From Kangiellaceae bacterium (lineage in GTDB: Bacteria > Pseudomonadota > Gammaproteobacteria > Enterobacterales > Kangiellaceae): 64,000 bases of DNA. A model generated the notes under the pieces. The model saw only the letters and a program-made list of their open reading frames with translations, made no database searches and was not told the origin of the DNA. Location of the stretch: contig JAPHTP010000061.1 in NCBI GenBank assembly GCA_026196875.1, positions 54,056 to 118,055 of the forward strand, written 5' to 3'. A program made the position numbers and the translations under genes. This document shows, in pieces, positions 1-7,526 of the stretch (the stretch's first letter is position 1; each line of letters begins with the position of its first letter).

Positions 1-353
1 AACTTAGCCAAGACTTGTTCAAGCTTATCCAATTCCTTTTGTAGCTCGTCCGCAACTTCTTGCGCATTATTGCGCTCCATTAAAGCGGCTTTCGCTAGAT
101 CTTCGCGGCCTTTAGCTATAGCCAGCTCAGCTTTGCGCTCCCACTCCTCAGCTTCTGCTGCAACCACTTCAATTCTTCGCGAGATATCTTTTTTCTCGGC
201 TATAGTGCGTGCCGATGAAGTTCTCACTTCGACTAAAGTATCTTCCATTTCTTGAACAATCAGCCGAATCAACTTTTCAGGATCTTCCGCCTTATCAAGA
301 AGTGCATTAATGTTTGCATTTACGATGTCAGCAAACCTAGAAAAAATACCCAT
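1..353 (-). CDS. pspA: PspA, phage shock protein A (3' part missing)
   Basis: The minus-strand frame begins [20 protein letters not shown] and continues through [17 protein letters not shown] and [17 protein letters not shown], the standard start and coiled coil of PspA/IM30. About 117 residues are visible; the C-terminal half lies beyond the left edge. A strong GGAGG ribosome site stands 6 bases before the ATG. In the family PspA binds stressed inner membrane and inhibits PspF. Here it is the second gene after a sigma-54-type promoter, preceded by a small membrane-protein gene, and diverges from pspF, as expected for the PspA/PspF negative loop. The identity is firm; the truncation is caused by the window edge only. 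Confidence 0.93.
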   Translation of the reverse strand, partial: MGIFSRFADIVNANINALLDKAEDPEKLIRLIVQEMEDTLVEVRTSSARTIAEKKDISRRIEVVAAEAEEWERKAELAIAKGREDLAKAALMERNNAQEVADELQKELDKLEQVLAK

Positions 354-370
354 TGAAACTTCCTCCGGTC

Positions 371-580
371 TTAAAATAAGATATCTAGCCAATCGATTTT
401 TGATTCTGATTGTTCGACAGAAACAACTTCGCCATTAGCTTTCGAATAAAAAACATGCTCCTGATGGCTGCCCGATTGTGCAACCATAATGCCTAACAAG
501 CCGATGACGCCTATAACCACTTCAACCAGCAGCTTGCTGCCTCGCTTAGAAAGTGATTTTTGTTGTGAAGTTAAAAGCAT
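371..580 (-). CDS. Small single-span membrane protein at head of psp operon
   Basis: A 69-residue protein with a basic N-terminus (KSLSKRGSK), one hydrophobic segment around residues 18-35 ([19 protein letters not shown]), and a short polar tail. A GAGG site lies 9 bases upstream of the ATG. The gene sits between the sigma-54-type promoter at 634-650 and pspA, which starts 17 bases after its stop, so it would be the first gene transcribed in the psp operon. I do not recognise its family; it does not look like PspB, PspC, PspD or PspG. A role beside PspA at the inner membrane is inference from position. A chance ORF in a leader is possible but less likely given the ribosome site and clean membrane segment. 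Confidence 0.6.
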   Translation of the reverse strand: MLLTSQQKSLSKRGSKLLVEVVIGVIGLLGIMVAQSGSHQEHVFYSKANGEVVSVEQSESKIDWLDILF

Positions 581-633
581 TTTACGCCTCAGTTGGTTAA
601 ATCCACTAATATTTCCTTTGATAGTGAAGATAA

Positions 634-650
634 TACAGTTATTGTGCCAA
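634..650 (-). promoter_or_regulatory. Sigma-54-type promoter of psp operon
   Basis: On the minus strand TTGGCAC (-24 block) is followed after 5 bases by CTGTA (-12 block). The -24 block matches the RpoN consensus fully; the -12 block is weak (GT instead of GC). Position and direction fit: transcription would start near 622, about 42 bases before the small ORF and then pspA. The bEBP gene pspF is encoded just upstream and divergently, which supports the call. Confidence 0.65.
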
Positions 651-742
651 CTTTTACCCAGCCTGTTAACTTATTGTATTTTATCGGTTTTTACTTAAAT
701 TAAGCTAGTATATTGATACAACTTATGTGAAAATACTTCACC

Positions 743-776
743 TATTGGTCAAATTCGCTAATTTGATTGACCAATA
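743..776. promoter_or_regulatory. Inverted repeat, candidate PspF binding site
   Basis: Perfect 10-base arms TATTGGTCAA (743-752) and TTGACCAATA (767-776) are separated by 14 bases. The repeat lies between the divergent psp operon and pspF, about 120-155 bases upstream of the predicted sigma-54 start and 43 bases before pspF. That is a usual distance for an enhancer site of a bacterial enhancer-binding protein and also fits autorepression of pspF. Assignment to PspF is inference. Confidence 0.45.
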
Positions 777-818
777 TTTGTTGTCACCGTCTAAGCAAAC
801 TGATGGAATAACCCCAAA

Positions 819-1883
819 ATGAATCGTAATCAAGACAACCTTATTGGTGAGGCCAGCAGCTTCCTTGAAGTATTAGAGCAAGTCTCCCAGCTAGCACCTA
901 TCGATAAACCGGTGCTAGTAGTAGGTGAAAGGGGAACCGGCAAGGAGCTAATCGCCGCACGACTACATTATCTTTCACTTAGATGGGACCAACCCTTTGT
1001 TAAGCTCAATTGCGCAGCTATAAACGAAAACTTACTTGAAACAGAGCTTTTCGGGCATGAATCCGGCGCCTTTACTGGCGCTAGTAAGAGACACTTAGGG
1101 CGATTTGAACTGGCGCACAAGGGAACTTTGTTTCTCGATGAAATTGGCAATAGCTCGCTTTCTGTACAAGAAAAACTTCTGCGAGTGATTGAGTATGGCG
1201 AGCTTGAACGAGTTGGAGGTAATAAAACCATTAAAATTGACGTCCGACTGGTAGCTGCAACTAATGAAAATCTTCCAGAACTAGCCAGTCAAGGAAGATT
1301 TCGAGCTGATTTACTCGACCGTCTCGCTTTTGATGTAGTTACTCTGCCGCCACTTAGGGCAAGATTAAACGACATTTCTATTTTGTCGGAACATTTTGCA
1401 TTGGCGATGACCCGGGAGCTTGATCGCGAGTATTTTGCGGGGTTTACCGACTCGGCTCAACAGGCCTTGCTATCTTATAGTTGGCCAGGTAATGTCCGAG
1501 AATTAAAAAACGTCATTGAAAGAAATATTTACCGAGCAGCACCAGATCAATTGATAGATAATATTCAATTTGATCCTTTTGAATCTCCATTTCAATTAAC
1601 TGGTGAGCGCTGGTCCTCTCCTCCTACGGAGATAACAGAATCAGCCGCCGGCTCTTCGCGTCCAGCGAATAAAGAACAGGTAGCAAGTGAGGGGAACTCT
1701 TCGACAGATTTTCAATTCCCCTTGGACTTTAAACAAACAATCTCAGACATAGAAGTCGATCTTATTAATAAAGCCTTGGAACAATCGCAATTTAATCAGA
1801 AAAAGTGTGCAGAATTGCTTGGCTTGACTTATCATCAACTACGTGGATATCTCAAAAAATACCAGTTACTCGATCAAAAGTGA
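819..1883 (+). CDS. pspF: PspF, sigma-54-dependent activator of the psp genes
   Basis: The 354-residue protein is an AAA+ enhancer-binding protein without an N-terminal receiver. It has Walker A GERGTGKE at residues 36-43, the sigma-54 contact loop GAFTGA at 83-88, Walker B LFLDEIG, and a Fis-type helix-turn-helix at the C-terminus (FNQKKCAELLGLTYHQLRGYL). It is somewhat longer than the usual roughly 325 residues because of a polar linker around residues 265-305. The divergent pspA supports PspF over other NtrC-family members. Its TGA overlaps the GTG of sapA, so pspF and sapABCDF probably share a message. Confidence 0.95.
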   Translation: MNRNQDNLIGEASSFLEVLEQVSQLAPIDKPVLVVGERGTGKELIAARLHYLSLRWDQPFVKLNCAAINENLLETELFGHESGAFTGASKRHLGRFELAHKGTLFLDEIGNSSLSVQEKLLRVIEYGELERVGGNKTIKIDVRLVAATNENLPELASQGRFRADLLDRLAFDVVTLPPLRARLNDISILSEHFALAMTRELDREYFAGFTDSAQQALLSYSWPGNVRELKNVIERNIYRAAPDQLIDNIQFDPFESPFQLTGERWSSPPTEITESAAGSSRPANKEQVASEGNSSTDFQFPLDFKQTISDIEVDLINKALEQSQFNQKKCAELLGLTYHQLRGYLKKYQLLDQK

Positions 1884-3532
1884 TTCGTCTAAACCAAAAT
1901 AATTTTAGAGCTGTACGTTGCTGTTTATTTTCATTCACAGTGGCTTTGTTGTACGGGTGTCAATATCAGCAAAATACTAAAGTAAAAGAAGACGTATTGG
2001 TCTATTGCACCGAAGGGAGCCCACAAACATTTAATCCTCAATTATCCACTTCAGGAACCACCTTTGATGCTTCATCCCGGACTCTTTATAACCGCCTGGT
2101 AGAGTTTCAACCTGGCACAACATACATCCAACCGGCCTTGGCGCAAAGCTGGGAAGTTTCAAGCGATGGTAAAACCTACACTTTTGATTTAAGGCGCGAC
2201 GTTAAATTTCACAATAATTCGGATTTTCAACCGAGCAGAAACTTTAACGCCGACGATGTTATTTTTAGCTTTGAACGCCAGTGGGACAAAAAGCATCCAT
2301 ATCATGACGTATCTAATTTGAGTTACAGATATTTCGAAGCCATGCAACTTGGAAGTTTAATCAAAAATATCGAGAAAATTTCCGACTATAAAGTTAGATT
2401 TGAATTGACAAGAGCTGAAAGCCCTTTCCTGGCTACTATGGCGATGGACTTTGCGTCAATTTTATCTGCAGAATATGCCCAACAATTAGTATCACAGGGC
2501 CAACCTGAAAAGTTAGACACTAATCCTATAGGTACTGGCCCATTCCAGTTAGTAAGATATCAGCCGGATGCATACATTAGATATAAAGCTCACCCTGATT
2601 ATTGGCAAGAAAAACAGCGATTAGAAAATTTAGTTTTCGCTATTACTCCCGATCCTTCTTTGCGATTTGCTAGAGTTGTTGCCGGAGAGTGCGACGTAAT
2701 GGCAAATCCTTTACCAGTGCACATCAAAGCTTCTAACGAGTTTAGCTACACTAAAGTACTGCAAAGTCCAGGGTTAAATATCGCGTACTTATCAATGAAT
2801 ACACAAAAGCCGCCATTCGATAACGATAAAGTTCGCCTAGCTTTAAACTATGCAATTAACAAAGACGCTATCATCCAGGCGGTATATCGAGGGACGGCTT
2901 CCAAAGCAAAAAATCCAATCCCCCCCAATATGTGGTCTTACGATCAGGACACTAGTGATTTTGGATATGAACCGCGCAAGGCCAAACAACTTCTTGAAGA
3001 GGCGGGCTACGCAAACGGCTTTGATATGACTGTGTGGACTATGTCAGCCCAACGTGCTTACAACCCAAATGCAAAAAAAATGGCTGAGTTAATCCAACAA
3101 GATTTGAAAGACATTGGTATTCGTTTAAAAATTGAAACTTTTGAGTATGGAAGTTTTCTTAATAAAGTCAGAGAAGGTCGACACCATTCAGCCCTATTAG
3201 GTTGGATAAGTGATAATGGTGACCCGGATAACTTTTTCACTCCACTACTTAGTTGCGCAGGAACACTATCAGGCACCAATTCTTCAAATTGGTGTAACCA
3301 AGAATTTAACCGCTTAATTGAAAAAGCCCGTTCTCAAAACCAACTCAAAAACAGAGCGCGTCAATATAAGAAGGCTCAAGCTATTTTCAAACAACAGTCT
3401 CCCTGGGTGCCAATTGCTCACGCTACGCAACACGTAATAATCAATCCTCGCGTAAAGAATTTTAAAATCACTCCTTCAGGTGGGGTTTATTTTGAAGGTG
3501 TTTATTTAGATGAGGAGTTTTATCGTGATTAA
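1880..3532 (+). CDS. sapA: SapA-like periplasmic solute-binding lipoprotein
   Basis: A family 5 extracellular solute-binding protein (oligopeptide/dipeptide type) of 550 residues. I chose GTG 1880: it overlaps the pspF stop as GTGA, and leaves a short lipoprotein signal ending in lipobox LLYGC, so the mature protein starts at that Cys and is lipid-anchored. Upstream starts inside pspF would put a long odd tail before the signal. Typical family blocks follow, e.g. LAQSWEVSSDGKTYTFDLR and NPIGTGPFQL. In enterobacteria SapA feeds SapBCDF and is linked to antimicrobial peptide resistance. The bound ligand here is unknown. Confidence 0.88.
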   Translation: MIRLNQNNFRAVRCCLFSFTVALLYGCQYQQNTKVKEDVLVYCTEGSPQTFNPQLSTSGTTFDASSRTLYNRLVEFQPGTTYIQPALAQSWEVSSDGKTYTFDLRRDVKFHNNSDFQPSRNFNADDVIFSFERQWDKKHPYHDVSNLSYRYFEAMQLGSLIKNIEKISDYKVRFELTRAESPFLATMAMDFASILSAEYAQQLVSQGQPEKLDTNPIGTGPFQLVRYQPDAYIRYKAHPDYWQEKQRLENLVFAITPDPSLRFARVVAGECDVMANPLPVHIKASNEFSYTKVLQSPGLNIAYLSMNTQKPPFDNDKVRLALNYAINKDAIIQAVYRGTASKAKNPIPPNMWSYDQDTSDFGYEPRKAKQLLEEAGYANGFDMTVWTMSAQRAYNPNAKKMAELIQQDLKDIGIRLKIETFEYGSFLNKVREGRHHSALLGWISDNGDPDNFFTPLLSCAGTLSGTNSSNWCNQEFNRLIEKARSQNQLKNRARQYKKAQAIFKQQSPWVPIAHATQHVIINPRVKNFKITPSGGVYFEGVYLDEEFYRD

Positions 3533-4499
3533 ACTCCTTATTCGGCAGTCACTGCTTCTAATTACCAGCTTATTTATCTTAACCATTTTTACTTTTTCGA
3601 TTTCGCGTTTTTTTCCAAGTGAAAACTTTAACCAACAGCTTCAAATTCAAGCTGAGCACAGTGCTTTAGAAAATTACTCCAGATACTTATCGCAAATATT
3701 CAGTGGTCAATGGGGAAATTCTGAATTAAGAGGTTCCGATGTTCTGCAAGAGTTTCTTACTTTTTTTCCAGCAACAATGGAGTTAGCGACACTAGCTCTT
3801 TGCTTTGCATTACTTTGTGGTATTCCATTAGGAATAACTGCCGCTAAAAATAAAAATAGCTGGCAAGATAAACTGATCACTTCTTCAACCCTAGTGGGCT
3901 ACTCAATGCCGATTTTCTGGTGGGGCATGCTATTAGTCTTACTAGTCTCACTCTCCTGGGGGCTAACTCCTGTCGCTAGTCGTCTAGGTTTTGAATACGA
4001 CATTATTCCAGTAACCGGTTTCATGTTAGTTGATACTCTAATTTCCGAGCAGCCTTATGCTGTAGAAGCTTTCTATGATGCACTCCACCACCTTCTTCTA
4101 CCTTCCATTGTATTGGGTACGATTCCGTTGGCTATTTTTACACGCGTTACTCGTTCTGCAATGATCAAAGTATTATCGAGCGACTATATTCGCACAGCAA
4201 AAGCTAAAGGGTTATCCGACTTTAGAATTATTTGGTTGCATGCAATGCGCAATGCGCTCATTCCGATCTTGACCGTGGTTGGCTTACAAATAAGTGTACT
4301 AATCACAGGGACATTAATAACTGAGACAATATTTTCCTGGCCAGGAATAGGAAAATGGTTGCTAGAAGCAGTTTACAGAAGAGATTTTGTTACTCTTCAC
4401 GCTGGTTTACTCGCAATTTCTGCATTAGTCATTTTCACCAACGTAATAGTAGAAGTGCTTACTTACTACGTGAATCCTAAACTGAGGATCCGCGAATGA
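3525..4499 (+). CDS. sapB: SapB-like ABC transporter permease
   Basis: A DppB/OppB-type inner-membrane permease with an N-terminal membrane helix (LLIRQSLLLITSLFILTIF) and the binding-protein-dependent transport signature near the end (RTAKAKGLSDFRIIWLHAMR, the EAA-like loop contacting the ATPase). I prefer GTG 3525 because AGGAG lies 7 bases before it; an in-frame ATG at 3510 is an alternative that adds five residues. The gene overlaps sapA by 8 bases and sapC by 4 (ATGA), indicating coupled translation. In E. coli SapBCDF has been implicated in putrescine export; which substrate applies here is not visible. Confidence 0.9.
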   Translation: MIKLLIRQSLLLITSLFILTIFTFSISRFFPSENFNQQLQIQAEHSALENYSRYLSQIFSGQWGNSELRGSDVLQEFLTFFPATMELATLALCFALLCGIPLGITAAKNKNSWQDKLITSSTLVGYSMPIFWWGMLLVLLVSLSWGLTPVASRLGFEYDIIPVTGFMLVDTLISEQPYAVEAFYDALHHLLLPSIVLGTIPLAIFTRVTRSAMIKVLSSDYIRTAKAKGLSDFRIIWLHAMRNALIPILTVVGLQISVLITGTLITETIFSWPGIGKWLLEAVYRRDFVTLHAGLLAISALVIFTNVIVEVLTYYVNPKLRIRE

Positions 4500-5383
4500 A
4501 ACATCAACCCCAGTTTTACCAACAAAGTAGGATCCCAAGTACAGCTGCAAGGTGGTGGGATAACTTCACCCAAAATAAACTTGCAACCTCAGCGCTTGTA
4601 GTTTTGTCATTCATTATTTTGATCGCCATTTTCTCTCCACTACTCGCGCCCTACGACCCAACATTACAGTTTGACGAGTATTTAATTCCTCCTTCATGGC
4701 ATGCAAACGGTCAACCGCAGTTTTTGTTAGGTACTGACGAAATAGGTAGAGACATTCTATCCCGATTAATATATGGCGCACGGCTTTCTTTAAAACTCGC
4801 TCTGATTGTCGTTGCCATAGCTGCAACCATAGGTATCCTCCTCGGTACTGTAACTGCTTTTTCAAATCGATATATTGAACATTTAGTGTTGAGGATAATG
4901 GATTTAATTCTAGCTCTTCCATCTTTGCTATTGGCGATAGTAATTGTTGCGATTATCGGTCCTGGCCTGCCTAACGCCATTTATGCAGTAGCAGTAGTAT
5001 TAATTCCACACTTTGTTTTGACCACTCGCAGTGCAATTCGTAATGAAATTAACAAAGACTATGTTACAGCGATGATTCTTGATGGCGCCAATAAAACTCG
5101 ATTATTTCTGAAAGGCATTCTTCCAAATATTTTGCCGCCATTAATCGTTCAACTAACTTTAGCTTTTTCAACTGCAGTTCTAGAAATAGCAGCTTTAGGT
5201 TTTCTAGGCTTAGGGGCCCAAGCTCCAAACCCAGAATGGGGAACAATTTTATCCGAATCACATGACAATATCGTCAACGCGCCTTGGACCGTTACATTCC
5301 CAGGTTTAGCGATCTTTTTTACTTTACTTTCGATTAACTTAGTAGGAGATGGATTGAGAGATGCCATGGACCTAGAGAAATAG
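4496..5383 (+). CDS. sapC: SapC-like ABC transporter permease
   Basis: A 295-residue DppC/OppC-type permease, the usual SapC length. It has an N-terminal OppC_N region (NFTQNKLATSALVVLSFIIL), the LLGTDEIGRDILSRLIYGAR block characteristic of this branch, several hydrophobic segments, and an EAA-type loop (VTAMILDGANKTRLFLKGILP). It forms the transmembrane channel with SapB. The start overlaps the sapB stop by four bases, and sapD begins nine bases after its end. Confidence 0.92.
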   Translation: MKHQPQFYQQSRIPSTAARWWDNFTQNKLATSALVVLSFIILIAIFSPLLAPYDPTLQFDEYLIPPSWHANGQPQFLLGTDEIGRDILSRLIYGARLSLKLALIVVAIAATIGILLGTVTAFSNRYIEHLVLRIMDLILALPSLLLAIVIVAIIGPGLPNAIYAVAVVLIPHFVLTTRSAIRNEINKDYVTAMILDGANKTRLFLKGILPNILPPLIVQLTLAFSTAVLEIAALGFLGLGAQAPNPEWGTILSESHDNIVNAPWTVTFPGLAIFFTLLSINLVGDGLRDAMDLEK

Positions 5384-5392
5384 AGAACTGCA

Positions 5393-6379
5393 ATGCCTTT
5401 ACTTAGAGTCGAAAATCTTAGCGTTTACTACAATACCGCGACCGGTCCACAGCCGATTGTTGACCGAATGTCCCTTAAAATGGATGAAGGTGAAGTACTA
5501 GGTATTGTGGGCGAGTCTGGCTCGGGCAAAAGTATGCTGGCACTTGCTATTATGGGGCTGCTCTCGCCCAAGATGTCTATGCGCGCGGATTACATTAATT
5601 TGGATGGCGAGGACTTAATGAAGATGGAAACCCTCGAACGAAATGCCTATGTTGCATCCAAAGCAGCAATTATCTTTCAAGAGCCCCAATCAAGTCTGAA
5701 CCCTTGTTTCACCGTAGGTAGCCAACTAGATGAAACTCTGTCGATCCATCAAGGAGGTACAGGTAAGTCACGCAAAATAAGGGCAATGGAACTACTCGAT
5801 TCCGTTGGCATAATCCAACCAGATATTCTTTTAAAACTCTATCCACATCAACTTTCTGGAGGAATGAGTCAGCGTGTTTCTATCGCGATTGCGCTCGCAT
5901 GCAAACCGCGCTTATTGATTGCAGATGAGCCGACAACAGCTTTAGATGTAACAATACAAGCTCAGATCTTGGATCTTTTGGTTAACTTGAGCCAAGCCGA
6001 AAATGTGGGCTTAATGTTAATTACCCATGATTTTGCTTTGCTTTCAGAAAATACCGATAGAATTGGCGTAATCTACTCAGGCCAACTAATGGAACATGCT
6101 GCCACAGAGAATATACTCAGTTCGCCCCAACACCCATATACCAAAGCATTACTCAACAGTATTCCACAGCTGGGTGATCGGCACATGAAAGGCAGTCGAT
6201 TGTTCGCTCTCCAAGGTCACATTCCCCCGATGGATGAATTACCGGTGGGTTGCCGACTCGGTCCAAGATGCCCAAGCGCAGAAAAGAAGTGCGTAGAAAA
6301 ACAAGAATTAGCCAGTATAGAAAATCATGGCAAAGTTCGATGCCACTTAGTTGACAGTAATAAATCGAGTACCAAATGA
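5393..6379 (+). CDS. sapD: SapD-like ABC transporter ATPase
   Basis: A 328-residue ATP-binding subunit of the oligopeptide-transporter class. Visible motifs are Walker A GESGSGKS near residue 42, signature LSGGMSQRV, Walker B LLIADEPTTALD, and the C-terminal cysteine-containing extension (GCRLGPRCPSAEKKCVEK) typical of the oligopeptide/dipeptide ATPase C-terminal domain. The signature LSGGMSQ, rather than LSGGQ, is normal for this group. It overlaps sapF by four bases and is expected to pair with SapF beneath SapB/SapC. Confidence 0.92.
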   Translation: MPLLRVENLSVYYNTATGPQPIVDRMSLKMDEGEVLGIVGESGSGKSMLALAIMGLLSPKMSMRADYINLDGEDLMKMETLERNAYVASKAAIIFQEPQSSLNPCFTVGSQLDETLSIHQGGTGKSRKIRAMELLDSVGIIQPDILLKLYPHQLSGGMSQRVSIAIALACKPRLLIADEPTTALDVTIQAQILDLLVNLSQAENVGLMLITHDFALLSENTDRIGVIYSGQLMEHAATENILSSPQHPYTKALLNSIPQLGDRHMKGSRLFALQGHIPPMDELPVGCRLGPRCPSAEKKCVEKQELASIENHGKVRCHLVDSNKSSTK

Positions 6380-7338
6380 CCCTGTTAGAAGCACAATCTA
6401 TTTCAAAATACTACGATCTAAAAAATCATCGATTTGGTAAGGCCTCTCGATTTGAAGCAATTAAGAATGTGAGCTTTAAACTCGAAGCAGGAAAAACGCT
6501 AGCTATTGTTGGAGAATCAGGAAGCGGCAAATCTACTTTGGCGAGACAAATCATTGGAATAGAAAAACCAACCAATGGAAGCGTTTATTTTAATGGTGAG
6601 CTACAGAATTTTTCGAATAAGAAACAACGCAAACAACGATTTAAAAACATTAGAATGGTGTTTCAAAACCCATATGACTCACTTAATCCACAAGCTCGTA
6701 TTGGTACTACATTAGATGAAGTTCTTGCAATCAATACCAAACTTTCATCAAAAGAAAGAAAACGCAAGATTTCAAAAACACTTAATATGGTCGGTTTACT
6801 TTCAGAACACCAATACCGTTATCCGCATATGTTTTCAGGGGGCCAAAGACAAAGAATAGCTATTGCGAGAGCAATCATTTTAGATCCGCAAATCGTGATC
6901 GCCGATGAACCGCTTTCAGCACTTGATGTTTCCATACAAGCCCAAATTTTGAATTTACTACAAGAGTTACAAGAAGAAACTGGAATTTCATTTTTGTTTA
7001 TCTCTCACGACTTAAATGTCGTCGAGCATATTGCCGACAGCGTATTAGTAATGTTTCGAGGAGAAGTCGTTGAATATGGAAGTGTCGCAGAAATTTTCGA
7101 TAATCCTAAACACCCATATACTCAGGCACTTTTCTCTAGTACTCCCATGTATCGAAAAAGGTTTCCCGAATTCTCTCGTCCCAGACAGATAAGACGATTG
7201 GAATCAGAAGCCAATGGCTGCAAATTTGCCATTAGGTGTGAGTATTGCGGTGATAGATGTTTAGATGAAAAACCAGAACTATTTAAGCTAGAACAAGAAC
7301 ATGAAGCGGCTTGTTTTAAGGTTGAATTAAAAAATTGA
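6376..7338 (+). CDS. sapF: SapF-like ABC transporter ATPase
   Basis: The second ATPase of the Sap transporter, 320 residues. It has Walker A GESGSGKST, signature FSGGQRQRIAIARA and Walker B VIADEPLSALD. It is longer than the roughly 270-residue enterobacterial SapF because it retains a C-terminal oligopeptide-ATPase extension with four clustered cysteines (CKFAIRCEYCGDRC). It is the last gene of the pspF-sapABCDF run and is followed by a strong terminator at 7380-7407. Confidence 0.9.
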   Translation: MTLLEAQSISKYYDLKNHRFGKASRFEAIKNVSFKLEAGKTLAIVGESGSGKSTLARQIIGIEKPTNGSVYFNGELQNFSNKKQRKQRFKNIRMVFQNPYDSLNPQARIGTTLDEVLAINTKLSSKERKRKISKTLNMVGLLSEHQYRYPHMFSGGQRQRIAIARAIILDPQIVIADEPLSALDVSIQAQILNLLQELQEETGISFLFISHDLNVVEHIADSVLVMFRGEVVEYGSVAEIFDNPKHPYTQALFSSTPMYRKRFPEFSRPRQIRRLESEANGCKFAIRCEYCGDRCLDEKPELFKLEQEHEAACFKVELKN

Positions 7339-7379
7339 TTTAAATAAAGCGAATCTGACTATTTGCATAATAGTTAAAC

Positions 7380-7407
7380 AAAAAAAGCAGCCTAAGCTGC
7401 TTTTTTT
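7380..7407. terminator. Bidirectional intrinsic terminator between sapF and ppiD
   Basis: GCAGC-CTAA-GCTGC flanked by an A-run on the left and seven T on the right. It reads as a Rho-independent terminator on both strands, ending sapABCDF on plus and ppiD on minus. On the minus strand it begins 15 bases after the TAG at 7422-7424 that would close an extended ppiD frame. Confidence 0.88.
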
Positions 7408-7421
7408 ATAGTCACTTGAAG

Positions 7422-7526
7422 CTATTGTGCCAAATTATCAAGGTTTCGTCTTACCTCAGCCTTGACGCGGCTCTCTTGGATAAAGCCCGAATAACCGGCA
7501 TTGGCGAAATAGCGGCTAACGAACAA
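7422..7526 (-). other. In-frame C-terminal remnant of ppiD beyond a TAG
   Basis: Directly after the ppiD TAG (7527-7529) the same frame stays open for 34 codons, reading LFVSRYFANAGYSGFIQESR and then VKAEVRRNLDNLAQ, before a second TAG at 7422-7424. The composition and helical pattern resemble the conserved final helix of PpiD/SurA-type chaperones (a tail like ..ALRARAEVKVN..). Adding it makes the protein 628 residues, close to the roughly 623 of E. coli PpiD. I infer that it is the real C-terminus, cut off by one nonsense codon, a base-call error, or amber read-through. Confidence 0.6.
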
